DNA from: Bog-532 sp963732345
Lineage (GTDB): Bacteria > Actinomycetota > Actinomycetes > Streptosporangiales > Streptosporangiaceae
Direction of reading: 5' to 3'
Length of the DNA: 64,000 bases
NCBI GenBank assembly: GCA_963732345.1
Contig: CAVSZI010000020.1
Span: 1 to 64,000 of the forward strand
Part shown: positions 25,450 to 33,122 of the stretch, one piece after another
How the letters are laid out: every line of letters begins with the position of its first letter
Numbering within the stretch: position 1 is the first letter of the stretch
Program-made: the position numbers and the translations under genes
Notes under the pieces: generated by a model
What the model saw: the letters and a program-made list of their open reading frames with translations, nothing else
The model's database searches: none
What the model was told of the DNA's origin: nothing

Positions 25450-25827
25450 ACGCCGCTATACATAGGCCGGGTAGCGGCAGCGGGACTTCAGACGATTCGG
25501 TCTTGGTGGCACGGCGGACGAGTTGGCCGCCGACACGCTGGACCTGCTCACTGACGTACAACTCACCGGTATCGAGGTTCACCAGTACCCAACTGAGCCC
25601 GAGCGCTTCACCGCGACGCAGCCCGAGGACCAGGACCAGGACGAAGGCGGCATACAACGGGTCGTTATCGTTCCGGGCGGATTCGAGGAACCGTCGTGCT
25701 TCTTCTGCCGTCCACCACCGGCGCTCGGTCTTACGCGGTGAAGCGAGGCGGATCACCGCCACCGGGTTCTGTGAGATCGTCTGATCCTCAATGGCACAAG
25801 AAAGCGCGGCACGCAGTGCGCCTCACC
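25403..25827 (-). pseudogene. int3: internal fragment of a tyrosine integrase
   Basis: Leftward fragment reading LRAALSCAIEDQTISQNPVAVIRLASPRKTERRWWTAEEARRFLESARND...VLVLVLGLRRGEALGLSW..., closely parallel to int1 (FTCAVEDEVIGRNPVTAVK... VLVLVLGLRRGEVLGLAW). It keeps the catalytic Arg (RRGEALGL) but ends at QQQNADSARW, before the H-x-x-R and Tyr motifs, where it joins the toxin gene. Upstream it is cut near 25827. A third element of the same integrase family was therefore once here. Confidence 0.85.
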
Positions 25828-25881
25828 CCCCGGCTGGAGTTGGCAGCTATCGGAAGCAGGGACACGAGTGGCCAGGGACCG

Positions 25882-25908
25882 TTGACACTTGATACTGCAA
25901 CGGCACTT
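25882..25908. repeat. Solitary IS701-type terminal repeat
   Basis: A 27-base stretch TTGACACTTGATACTGCAAC plus GGCACTT, 24 of 27 identical to the left end of the IS701-family element at 3151. No second end or transposase is nearby. Relic of a deleted copy. Confidence 0.75.
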
Positions 25909-26217
25909 GCAGCAGGCTCAGGCCACGGGCCTTGAACGGGTTCGGCCGATTGTTGCGCGGCACTCCCCACACGGTGCTCATCGCGTACTGGAAGGCTTGC
26001 GCCACTCCTCAGGCTGCCGTACAGGGGTCTGAGGATGCCCATCGTTAGGCTGGTCGGACCGCCGCCGAGTTGGCCGCCGCACGCATCAACTCGCGCCCCA
26101 CGCCACGGACCACGGCTCGTGACGGAGGTCCCCGCTGACCGTGACATTCGGCCGTGACGGACTCGGCGAATGTGCAGTACTCCCCGGGCTAAGAACCAAG
26201 AGAGAGGGGAGAGGGAC
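25909..26217. other. Gap with no gene recognised
   Basis: About 310 bp between the solitary IS end and the CBS-BON gene. It may hold that gene's promoter. On the minus strand NNRPNPFKARGL can be read; I do not recognise a family. Confidence 0.4.
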
Positions 26218-27273
26218 ATGACACGCAGCGATATGCACCATGACGCTATGCTTCGCCAGTTCGAGGCTGATTCGTACGGGTCCCCCTCCGGCAAGGCCAC
26301 GGGTGTGGACCACACGTCGGAGCAGCCAACAGAGCGGGCTGCTACAGCCGCGTCTTCGACCACCAGTCCGCATGCCCACGGCAGGGAGAAGCAGCATCAC
26401 GGCCGATCGCACCACCGGGTCAGGGACGTCATGACGACCTCTGTGGTGACTGTCGACAAGATGACCCCCTACAAGGAGATCGCCGCCCGGATGGCCAAGC
26501 ACAAGATCAGCGCCGTGCCGGTACTGATCTTGGGCCGCCATGTCGCCGGGGTAGTGTCCGAGGCCGACCTGCTCAGCGTGCTGGACAAGCGCACGCGGGA
26601 CGCCCAGCTCGAACCGGGCGGCCGCCTCCACCGGCATGTCGGCGATAAGAGGCACCTGGCTCTGACGGCGGGTGAGCTGATGACTTCACCGGCCATCACG
26701 ATCCACCCGGACGCAACCCTGTCGGCCGCCGCCAGGCTAATGAACAGCCGCCACCTCAAGCGGCTGCCGGTGGTCGACGCCAGCACGAGCATCTTCGGCG
26801 GCAACCTGATCGGGATCGTGAGCCGCTGTGACCTGCTGAGCGTCTTCCTCCGCCCGGACGAGGACATCGCCCGGGAAGTCCACGAGATGCTCACCCAGAT
26901 CCCGCTCGCGGACCCAGCGGGCGCCACAGTACGAGTCCATAACGGCATTGTGACCCTGGCGGGCCACCTCGGATCCGCCGAGCACAATGACCTGATCCGG
27001 ATAGCGGTCCGGCTCACCTGGGACATTGACGGCGTAGTGAGCGTGGTGAACAGGCTCAATCCCATTGAGTCGGCCACTTCGTCCGCCCCGGCGCCCAGCC
27101 TGCCGGAAAACGACACTCTGGCCACGCCCGAGGAAATCGTGGCCAGTACCTACGACTTCACCGAGCAGCTACTCACTTCCCAGCGGAACTTCGCTGAGAA
27201 CCTAATCCAGGCAATTAAGCCGGTGTTCGGCGTCAAGGAAGGCCCGGGCACCAAAGAGGGTGATGCAGAATAG
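26218..27273 (+). CDS. CBS-domain pair plus BON domain protein
   Basis: 351 residues; ATG at 26218 after GGGGAGAGGG. Order: disordered N-terminus (about 1-60); CBS domain 1 (about 64-125, VRDVMTTSVVTVDKMTPYKEIAARMAKHKISAVPVL); CBS domain 2 (about 148-215, GELMTSPAITIHPDATLSAAARLMNSRHLKRLPVV); BON domain (about 220-285, VRVHNGIVTLAGHLGSAEHNDLIRIAVRLTWDIDGVVSVVNRL). The tail YDFTEQLLTSQRNFAENLIQAIKPVFG resembles an amphipathic phasin-like helix. CBS pairs bind adenine nucleotides; BON may bind membranes or partners. CBS-BON proteins are typical of actinobacteria and often linked to stress or hypoxia regulons. The phasin-like gene at 27875 lies in the same direction. Confidence 0.85.
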   Translation: MTRSDMHHDAMLRQFEADSYGSPSGKATGVDHTSEQPTERAATAASSTTSPHAHGREKQHHGRSHHRVRDVMTTSVVTVDKMTPYKEIAARMAKHKISAVPVLILGRHVAGVVSEADLLSVLDKRTRDAQLEPGGRLHRHVGDKRHLALTAGELMTSPAITIHPDATLSAAARLMNSRHLKRLPVVDASTSIFGGNLIGIVSRCDLLSVFLRPDEDIAREVHEMLTQIPLADPAGATVRVHNGIVTLAGHLGSAEHNDLIRIAVRLTWDIDGVVSVVNRLNPIESATSSAPAPSLPENDTLATPEEIVASTYDFTEQLLTSQRNFAENLIQAIKPVFGVKEGPGTKEGDAE

Positions 27274-27529
27274 CATCCCGCACACGCGGCGGCCCGGGAT
27301 GATCCTATAGAAGGTCACTGCCCGCACAGGCGCGCTGCCCGCTAGATGCCCTGGCCGCACATGGGCGGAATCGATCTGCCAGGTTCTTCGATGGGCAGCG
27401 CAGCGTCCGGTTCCGGGGAGCTGTACTGGCTACTTGTGACCAGAAGTTTGGTCCAACTGTCAGGCACGGCTTTCCGGAGGGCTGGCCACCAGCGCGTCCA
27501 CCGTGGGCCTGGCCCGCCAGCGGCGGCCA

Positions 27530-27800
27530 GTGCCGTGCCGTACCGTCCTGGCCCGCTCCCGGGTGCACGGCGGGACCGTTGACCGGCACCCAGCTGGCGA
27601 GGCTGCGGGCAGCGCTGGAGCAGGGCCCCGCCGCCTGGGGCTGGACCGAGGACCAGCGGTGGACCCTGCCCCGGGTCACCACGCTGATCGGCCGGCTCTG
27701 CCACGTCCGCTACACGCCGCGCGGCACCTCCTGTTTACTGCACCGGATGGGCTTCACCCCGCAGGTGCCCGTCCACCGTTACGCCGGCCTGATCACCGCC
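27530..27800 (+). pseudogene. Remnant of an IS630-like transposase N-terminus
   Basis: The frame reading PLTGTQLARLRAALEQGPAAWGWTEDQRWTLPRVTTLIGRLCHVRYTPRGTSCLLHRMGFTPQVPVHR matches the winged-helix part before the DDE core of IS630-like transposases (pattern GPAAWGW-DQRWTL-VRYT-G-LLHR-GFSPQVP-HR). Nothing of the catalytic domain remains and the upstream HTH is scrambled. Confidence 0.7.
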
Positions 27801-27874
27801 GCGCACCGGCAGCTGCATGCCCCGGTCATCTGGCGGTAACATTTTCAGCACAGAGTGTGCGTGGAGGCGACATC

Positions 27875-28171
27875 ATGGCAAAGCCGCAGGAGCAGCCATA
27901 CACCGAGATGGTCAAGCAGGCTCAGGTCGCATTGCTGGCCATGCTCGAGACCTGGAACCGGACCTTTCAGCAGGCGTTTGGCGCGACGCCAGTGAATAGC
28001 GCGTTGATCGACCAGACGTTCGACTTCGCCGACAAGGTGGTGCATGCTCAGCTGAATGCTCAGCGGCAGCTCGCCAAGCAGGCGGCGGCGAGCGGCACTG
28101 CGGTCGCCGAAACCGTCCGGGCCGGTACCGCGCAGGTGACCGAAGCCCTGCGGGACGGTTCAGTTCTCTGA
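27875..28171 (+). CDS. Phasin-like helical protein
   Basis: 98 residues; GGAGG precedes ATG at 27875. Almost all helix, Ala/Gln rich: VKQAQVALLAMLETWNRTFQQAFGATPVN and FDFADKVVHAQLNAQRQLAKQAAASGTAVAETVRAGTAQVTEAL. The pattern FDFADKVVHAQLNAQRQLAK parallels the tail of the CBS-BON protein and actinobacterial phasin-like proteins that coat granules or membranes. The end may be cut: the stop sits at the junction with the DUF433-like remnant. Confidence 0.6.
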   Translation: MAKPQEQPYTEMVKQAQVALLAMLETWNRTFQQAFGATPVNSALIDQTFDFADKVVHAQLNAQRQLAKQAAASGTAVAETVRAGTAQVTEALRDGSVL

Positions 28172-28366
28172 AGCCGAGACCGCGCGACTGCTGCGCGTAC
28201 CGCAATCGACACTGCACTGGTGACTTGACGGCGGGACCTGCCGCGGTCGCGATTACCGCCCGGTCATACGCCCCGAACCTCGTGGCGAGCGGCCGGTGAC
28301 GTGGGCCGAGTTCGTTGAGGCTGCCGCCTTCGGCGACCCCGGGGCAGGCCTCGCCCAACTCAGGCT
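28161..28366 (+). pseudogene. DUF433-type protein remnant ending at att-like module D
   Basis: One frame reads FSEAETARLLRVPQSTLHW-stop-LDGGTCRGRDYRPVIRPEPRGERPVTWAEFVEAAAFGD, the usual start of DUF433-like HTH proteins (often antitoxins), with a nonsense codon after LHW where relatives have a second Trp (WW-L). The sequence stops matching within 25-30 bases of the repeat at 28367. So the gene was cut by whatever event placed the module here and has since decayed. Confidence 0.65.
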
Positions 28367-28439
28367 GTGCAGCAGTAAAGTGCAGCAACCGCAGCGCACG
28401 ACACCGACGTTATGCGACCGTCAGACCGGGGTCGCCTGC
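28367..28439 (+). repeat. att-like module D
   Basis: A 24-bp repeat (28367-28390) of the GTGCAGCA variety, differing from the copy at 4533 by one base, then exactly 44 bp to CCTGC (28435-28439). The 40 bases after the repeat share most positions with module C, including TTATGCGACCGTCA. Beyond CCTGC no similarity to the other modules is seen. Confidence 0.65.
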
Positions 28440-28454
28440 CTTGCCGGGCCAGCG

Positions 28455-28468
28455 ATTGTGGCCACAAT
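28455..28468. promoter_or_regulatory. Palindromic operator of the damaged TA pair
   Basis: ATTGTGGCCACAAT, a perfect 14-bp palindrome 22 bp upstream of the antitoxin start. Half of it (TTGTGG) recurs at 28470. Likely bound by the antitoxin. Confidence 0.6.
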
Positions 28469-28490
28469 TTTGTGGTACCTTTGTCTCATA

Positions 28491-28781
28491 GTGGTGGACG
28501 CGCACGCCGTTGGTCTTCGGGATCTGCGGCATCACACGAGTGAGGTGCTGGCCAGGGTCCGGCGCGGTGAGACGATCGACGTGACGGAACACGGCCGGCT
28601 AATCGCGCGGATCGTTCCCGTCGGTGAACGCCAGCCCACCCCGGTGCTGGCGCGCCTGGTTGAATCCGGGCGGGCCACCCTGGCCCGGCGCCCCGGCTAC
28701 CGGCCCCGGATGCGTCCCGGCGACGGGACTGACCGGCTCTCCGAAACACTCGCGGCGCTGCGCGACGAGGAACGCTGGTGA
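28491..28781 (+). CDS. Phd/YefM-type antitoxin
   Basis: 96 residues from GTG at 28491 (or the adjacent GTG at 28494). AVGLRDLRHHTSEVLARVRRGETIDVTEHGRLIARIVPV is the prevent-host-death DNA-binding domain; the Pro/Arg-rich C-terminal half wraps the toxin. No Shine-Dalgarno is evident, so translation may be leaderless. It overlaps the PIN toxin gene by 4 nt (TGGTGAGC). Apparently intact, while its partner is truncated. Confidence 0.82.
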   Translation: MVDAHAVGLRDLRHHTSEVLARVRRGETIDVTEHGRLIARIVPVGERQPTPVLARLVESGRATLARRPGYRPRMRPGDGTDRLSETLAALRDEERW

Positions 28782-29260
28782 GCCTCTACTACGCCGATAC
28801 ATCCGCAGTGATCAAGCTGCTGGTAGAGGAAAGCCACTCCAAGGCCTTCGCGGCGTTCTATGACGCTCATGCGGATGCTGAATGGGTCAGCTCGGCACTG
28901 CTGCGGATCGAGCTCACCCGGCCCGTAACCCGCGTCATGCCTTACAGCCCCGCCACCGTGACTCTCCTGCGTTATGACCAAGTGCGCAACTGTGTTGACC
29001 ACATCGAGATGGCCGATGACTTCGGCGCCACCTGGTCGCTAGCGGTCGCTAGAGGGCACGAAAGAGGTAGACGAGACATTCTCCTCGGAACTGTCCGCCA
29101 TGGTCAGCAACGCCGTTGCGCTAAATTAGACGCGGCTAGAGGCCGACAGAGTTCCTGCACCACGGAACATCGCGAAAATGGCGCCACTGTAAGTAATATT
29201 TTCGAGAGTGTAGCGGCTAGCAGTCATCGCATTAGCTATTATTATTTGATTATGACTTAG
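28778..29260 (+). pseudogene. VapC-type PIN toxin, C-terminal half lost
   Basis: Only the first ~75 residues look like a PIN domain: Asp in YYADTSAVIKLLVEE and Glu in SSALLRIELTRPVTRVMP. Afterwards the frame runs on to 29260 through sequence without family resemblance (GHERGRRDILLG...ISYYYLIMT), more AT-rich than the gene. The C-terminal acidic residues of the active site (normally in a SLDALHLATA-like segment) are missing, so the toxin is probably dead and the antitoxin left as an orphan. Confidence 0.7.
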
Positions 29261-29274
29261 TTCTGAAAAGAATA

Positions 29275-29307
29275 GGCCTGGGCTGGGAAAGGTTCCCAGC
29301 CCAGGCC
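29275..29307. terminator. Strong bidirectional terminator
   Basis: A perfect 15-bp stem GGCCTGGGCTGGGAA / TTCCCAGCCCAGGCC with a 3-nt loop, between the damaged toxin gene (rightward) and the leftward gene at 29327. The best hairpin in this half of the window. Confidence 0.8.
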
Positions 29308-29326
29308 GTTCAGCTACAGGCTAGTT

Positions 29327-29824
29327 TCAGCGCCCGGAGCAGCCGTCATGGCCCCATCCGCACGAACCGCTGAGACACGAACAGTCTGCTCCGGCCATTG
29401 CCTCCTTCTCGCGGGGCCAGAGATGGGCTGGTGCTTCCTCTCCGAAGAAGGCGGGATACGCCGCCAGGAAGCGCCCATAAGCGCTGGGCGCTTGGCCAGA
29501 GCGAACCAGATCCTTCTCCGCACGGGTGGTCGGCCGATGGTGGATATAGTGTCCGGCCACGGCCTCACTGAACTCGTGCCATTCTCGCGTGAACAGAATC
29601 CACGTGTGCCAGAACTCGTCGATCGGGCCGAACATCCCGTAAGCGGCTTCGGGGTCAGCTAGGCACATTGCCATGTAGCGCTTGAATTCGCGCTCATGCT
29701 CCCGAGCTACCTGCTCGGTTAGCTCGTACCTGTCGACGTACTTCTCGATGACCTCCTTCGGAACGGGATAATCGAGTACCCGCCGAATGGCTTTTGCCTG
29801 AGGTCTGATCGCAGTTTCGGTCAC
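29327..29824 (-). CDS. GRDP-like (glycine-rich-domain protein) with Cys-rich tail
   Basis: 165 residues; GTG at 29824 with AGGAGGAGG upstream. The central segment EFKRYMAMCLADPEAAYGMFGPIDEFWHTWILFTREWHEFSEAVAGHYIHHRP matches the conserved core of GRDP-like proteins (D-x2-WH plus a second H-x-HH block). A Tyr/Phe-rich segment (SAYGRFLAAYPAFFGEEAPAHLWP) follows, then the tail DCSCLSGSCGWGHDGCSG with four Cys and one His. Function unknown; the tail could bind metal. No partner genes adjoin it. Confidence 0.65.
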   Translation of the reverse strand: MTETAIRPQAKAIRRVLDYPVPKEVIEKYVDRYELTEQVAREHEREFKRYMAMCLADPEAAYGMFGPIDEFWHTWILFTREWHEFSEAVAGHYIHHRPTTRAEKDLVRSGQAPSAYGRFLAAYPAFFGEEAPAHLWPREKEAMAGADCSCLSGSCGWGHDGCSGR

Positions 29825-30319
29825 AGGGCTTCCTCCTCCTTGTTGGTCAGGAGCTACCTGATAATAGAGTCCGGTGATGAATGCGTCAAGCTTGTTGCGT
29901 CATCGGACGTAATAGCCCAGGCAGAAGGGAATTGAGGGAAAAATGGTAGCGACACATTAACTTGAGGACATTAAGGTCTCGAACGTCCTGTCTCGGCCTG
30001 CTTCGCCTCATAAGACTTACCTGTCGCTTGTCTCGCAAGTTTGACAGAAAGGGCCAGTGGTTTCACCCGGCACGGATGAAGTCGACGCTGGGTAAGCCGC
30101 CCCAGAATCAGGATCTGAGTAAGATGATCTCCATATTGACATGCGTTTAGCTAGCTGATGCGAAGATCTCACCACTAAGCGCCTGAGACTGCCAAATCCG
30201 GATAATCAGTCAATTAGACGTGGCTATAGATTCCGCGGCAATCGTCCGGCCGGCCAGGTTCGCCGCCGTGGGATCGGCACGGCGGGGCGGGACGCGCCGG
30301 CCTGCCTCCCGTCGAGAGG
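29825..30319. other. Long intergenic stretch
   Basis: About 495 bp, more AT-rich than average, between divergent genes (GRDP-like leftward, MFS rightward). TTGACA at about 30136-30141 could be a -35 element. No convincing gene or RNA. Confidence 0.45.
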
Positions 30320-31966
30320 ATGAGCGAGATGGCAAGGGCAACAAGCACTGCGGCGATGGGTCCGGTTGAGGTGCCGGCCGCGCCGGCGCGCGCGGGCCTG
30401 GTGCTCATCTCGCTGATCCTGGTGGCGGCCGTTGCGAACCTGAACCTCGCCGTGGCCTTCGTCGCGCTGCCCGCCATCGGCAGAGCGTTCGATTCGTCGC
30501 AGACCGCCCTCGACCTCATCTCCGTCGGGTACTCGCTCGGCCTCGCCTGCTCGGTGCTGTACCTGGGTGCCCTGGGCGACCGCTACGGCCGCAAGCTGAT
30601 GCTGATTCTTGGCGTGGTGCTGTCGGTCCCGGCGTGCCTGTTCGCCGCCTACGCGCCAACAGGCGGCGCGCTTGTCGCCGCCCGCGTCCTCGGCGGGCTC
30701 TCGGCGGGCATGGCCTACCCGACAACGCTCGCGGTGATCACGGCCCTGTGGTCGGGGCCAGGGCGCACCCGGTCGATCGCCTTGTGGTCGGGTCTCGGTG
30801 GCGCCATCTCCGTGCTGGGCCCGCTGATCGCCGGGGCGTTGCTGCTCCGGTTCTGGTGGGGGTCGGTGTTCTTGATCACCTTGCCGCTTGCCGTCGTGGC
30901 CCTGGCGATGTCGCTCGCCTTCGTGCCTGCCCACGTCAACGAGACGACTGGTCCCGTCGACAACCTTGGCGGCCTCCTGTCCATCCTGTCCGTGGGCGCG
31001 CTTGTCCTGGCGATCAACTTCGCCCCTGTTCCTGGCAAGGGCGCGGTGACCCTCTGGCTGACGGTCATCATGGTCGCTGGGATCATAGCCTTCGTCATCC
31101 GGCAGCACAGGGCACGTAATCCCCTGTACGACCTGCACGTCGCGGGCCGCCGGACCTTCTGGGTGGCGGGATCCGCAGGGATCATCGTGTTCGGCGCAAT
31201 GATGGGCGCGATGTTCGTGGGCCAGCAGTTCCTGCAGAACGTGCTCGGCTACTCGGCGCTGGACGCCGGGCTCGCGATCCTGCCCATGGCGGTGTTCATG
31301 GTGCTTGTCGCTCCGGGCTCGGCCAAGCTGGTGAACACGCGCGGTTCCAGGTTTACCCTCCTCGCCGGCTACGCGTTCTTCCTGCTTGGTTTCCTCACAA
31401 TGCTCCTGCTGTGGAAGCAGAACATCCCGTTCTGGAAGGTCGGCTTGGCGAACGCGCTGATCGGGATCGGGGTCGGCTTCGCCGGTACGCCCGCCTCCCA
31501 CTCCCTGACGGGCTCGGTCCCGGTCCAGCGCGCGGGGATGGCGTCGGGCACGGCTGACCTGCAGCGCGACCTAGGTGGCGCGGTCATGCAGTCGATCTTC
31601 GGCGCGCTGCTCGCGGCGGGATACGCCGCGGCGGTTTCGGCCGCGATCGCGACCGCGCCGCACAAGCAGCAGATGACAACCAACGTCCAGAACGAGCTGA
31701 CAAAGTCGTTCTCGAGCGCCGCGGAGGTCGCGAAACAGTACCCGCGGTACGCCAAGCAGATCACGGCCGGGGCAAAGGCCTCGTTCTTGGCGGGCGACCA
31801 GTGGGCCTACACGGCCGGGATCGTCGCGGTCCTGCTCGGCACGGCGCTCGTGTTCTTCCTGTTTCCCAGGAAACGGCAGGAGCAGGAGCTGCTCGCCCGC
31901 TACCACACCGAGGACACGGGCACCGCTGCAGGATCGGCGCCCGCAAGCGCCAGGTCCGTGCAATGA
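30320..31966 (+). CDS. MFS exporter, DHA2 family
   Basis: 548 residues; ATG at 30320. About 14 hydrophobic segments. Landmarks: LGALGDRYGRKLMLILG (MFS motif A between TM2 and TM3), LGGLSAGMAYPTTLAVI, a motif C-like glycine run (SGLGGAISVLGPLIAGALL) and a large extracytoplasmic loop before the last TM (about 455-500). DHA2/EmrB-QacA proteins use the proton gradient to export drugs or metabolites; the substrate here is unknown. No regulator is adjacent. The 3' end faces phoU. Confidence 0.88.
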   Translation: MSEMARATSTAAMGPVEVPAAPARAGLVLISLILVAAVANLNLAVAFVALPAIGRAFDSSQTALDLISVGYSLGLACSVLYLGALGDRYGRKLMLILGVVLSVPACLFAAYAPTGGALVAARVLGGLSAGMAYPTTLAVITALWSGPGRTRSIALWSGLGGAISVLGPLIAGALLLRFWWGSVFLITLPLAVVALAMSLAFVPAHVNETTGPVDNLGGLLSILSVGALVLAINFAPVPGKGAVTLWLTVIMVAGIIAFVIRQHRARNPLYDLHVAGRRTFWVAGSAGIIVFGAMMGAMFVGQQFLQNVLGYSALDAGLAILPMAVFMVLVAPGSAKLVNTRGSRFTLLAGYAFFLLGFLTMLLLWKQNIPFWKVGLANALIGIGVGFAGTPASHSLTGSVPVQRAGMASGTADLQRDLGGAVMQSIFGALLAAGYAAAVSAAIATAPHKQQMTTNVQNELTKSFSSAAEVAKQYPRYAKQITAGAKASFLAGDQWAYTAGIVAVLLGTALVFFLFPRKRQEQELLARYHTEDTGTAAGSAPASARSVQ

Positions 31967-31985
31967 GCCGGAGCGCGACCGGCTC
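31965..31985. terminator. Weak convergent hairpin between MFS gene and phoU
   Basis: GAGCCGG-N7-CCGGCTC overlapping the last base pairs of the MFS gene and ending 24 bp before the phoU stop. Short stem and no T-run. Confidence 0.4.
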
Positions 31986-32008
31986 TGGCCCGGGACGAGC
32001 CGCGGCAG

Positions 32009-32653
32009 CTACCGCGGGGGTTCGGATCCGGCCAGGTAGATGACGCGGCGGGCGATGTTGACGGCGTGGTCGCCGAGACGCTCGTAGAAGCGCGCCACCA
32101 GCGTCATCTCCATCGTCACCGGTATTGCCATCTGTCCTGAGGCAAGCTCGGCGATCAAGCTGGCGTGAAGATCGTCCATCTCGTCGTCGCGTTCGGCTAG
32201 CGCGGCCGCGGCGGAACGGTCCCGCTGGTACCAGGCGTCCGCGGCCTGGCGCCACATGTCGGATACGAGGTTCCCCATTCGCTCGACGATCCCCCGGCTG
32301 CGCGGCGAGAGGTCGTTGCTGAGAATGTGGTCGGCCCGACGGGCGATGTCTACGACGAGGTCGTGGGAGCGCTCGAGCTCGGGCACGATGCGCAGCACGG
32401 AGAGCAAGAAGCGCAGGTCTGAAGCGACGGGTGCCTGCAGGGCGATATCCCGGTTGACCAGTTCCTCGATCTCCGCGTAGAGGGCGTCGATGATCAGATC
32501 GCGTTCGGCCAGCAGCTTGACCACCTCGTTGTCGCCGCTCAGGAGGGCATGGGTCGCCCCGCTCAGGTCCTCGGCGACCATGGCGAACAGTTCGATGACC
32601 TTGCCTTCGATGGCCTCCAGCTCACGCTGGAATTCCTGCCGATGCTCGACCAT
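32009..32653 (-). CDS. phoU: Phosphate-signalling protein PhoU
   Basis: 214 residues, usual PhoU length: two homologous three-helix bundles (about 10-105 and 115-210), each with the E/D-x4-D metal-contact pattern (ELERSHDLVVDIARRADHI and ARFYERLGDHAVNIARRVIY). PhoU links the Pst transporter to the PhoR sensor and limits phosphate uptake. Last gene of the pst operon, 13 bp after the uspA-like gene. ATG at 32653. Confidence 0.93.
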   Translation of the reverse strand: MVEHRQEFQRELEAIEGKVIELFAMVAEDLSGATHALLSGDNEVVKLLAERDLIIDALYAEIEELVNRDIALQAPVASDLRFLLSVLRIVPELERSHDLVVDIARRADHILSNDLSPRSRGIVERMGNLVSDMWRQAADAWYQRDRSAAAALAERDDEMDDLHASLIAELASGQMAIPVTMEMTLVARFYERLGDHAVNIARRVIYLAGSEPPR

Positions 32654-32666
32654 GGTAGGAGCCTAT

Positions 32667-33119
32667 CTACGAGGCCTGGGGACTCCCAGGGATGGCTACG
32701 ACGGGGCATTCCGCGTGGTGCATGACCTGGCTGCTCACCGAGCCCAGCAGGAGCCTGGCGAATCCGCCGCCGCCGCGGGACCCCACGACGAGCAGGTCGG
32801 CGCCACGCGAGGCCCGGAGGAGTTCCTCCGCCGCATCCCCCGTGGCCACGCTCACGGTGACCTCGGGCACCGTCCCGCCGATTTCGCTCGCGGCCTTATC
32901 CACGAATTCCTGGACTGCCGCCCGCACGAGGTCCGGGTCAAAGCTGTTCTCGGGATAGGTGCGCAGACCCCAGTAGATCCCGGTGGCCGGGCGAACCGGG
33001 TCCGGGTGAACGGTCAGGACGGTCAGCGGGACATGACGCAGTACGGCCTCCTGCATCGCCCAGCGGAGGGCATAACGCGAGTGGTCCGAGCCGTCCACAC
33101 CGACGATGACTCCGGGCAC
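32667..33119 (-). CDS. Universal stress protein (UspA family)
   Basis: 150 residues. VIVGVDGSDHSRYALRWAM at the N-terminus and the ATP-binding glycine motif VVGSRGGGGFARLLLGSVSSQVMHHAECPVVAIP at the C-terminus, so it belongs to the ATP-binding class. It is inserted between pstB and phoU with only 3 and 13 bp of spacing, thus clearly co-transcribed, an unusual partner for a pst operon. It may couple the energy or stress state to phosphate uptake. Confidence 0.9.
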   Translation of the reverse strand: MPGVIVGVDGSDHSRYALRWAMQEAVLRHVPLTVLTVHPDPVRPATGIYWGLRTYPENSFDPDLVRAAVQEFVDKAASEIGGTVPEVTVSVATGDAAEELLRASRGADLLVVGSRGGGGFARLLLGSVSSQVMHHAECPVVAIPGSPQAS

Positions 33120-33122
33120 GGC

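Noticed and set aside
30224..31501. Leftward frame opposite the MFS gene
   Set aside because: Charged low-complexity shadow of a clear 14-TM transporter.
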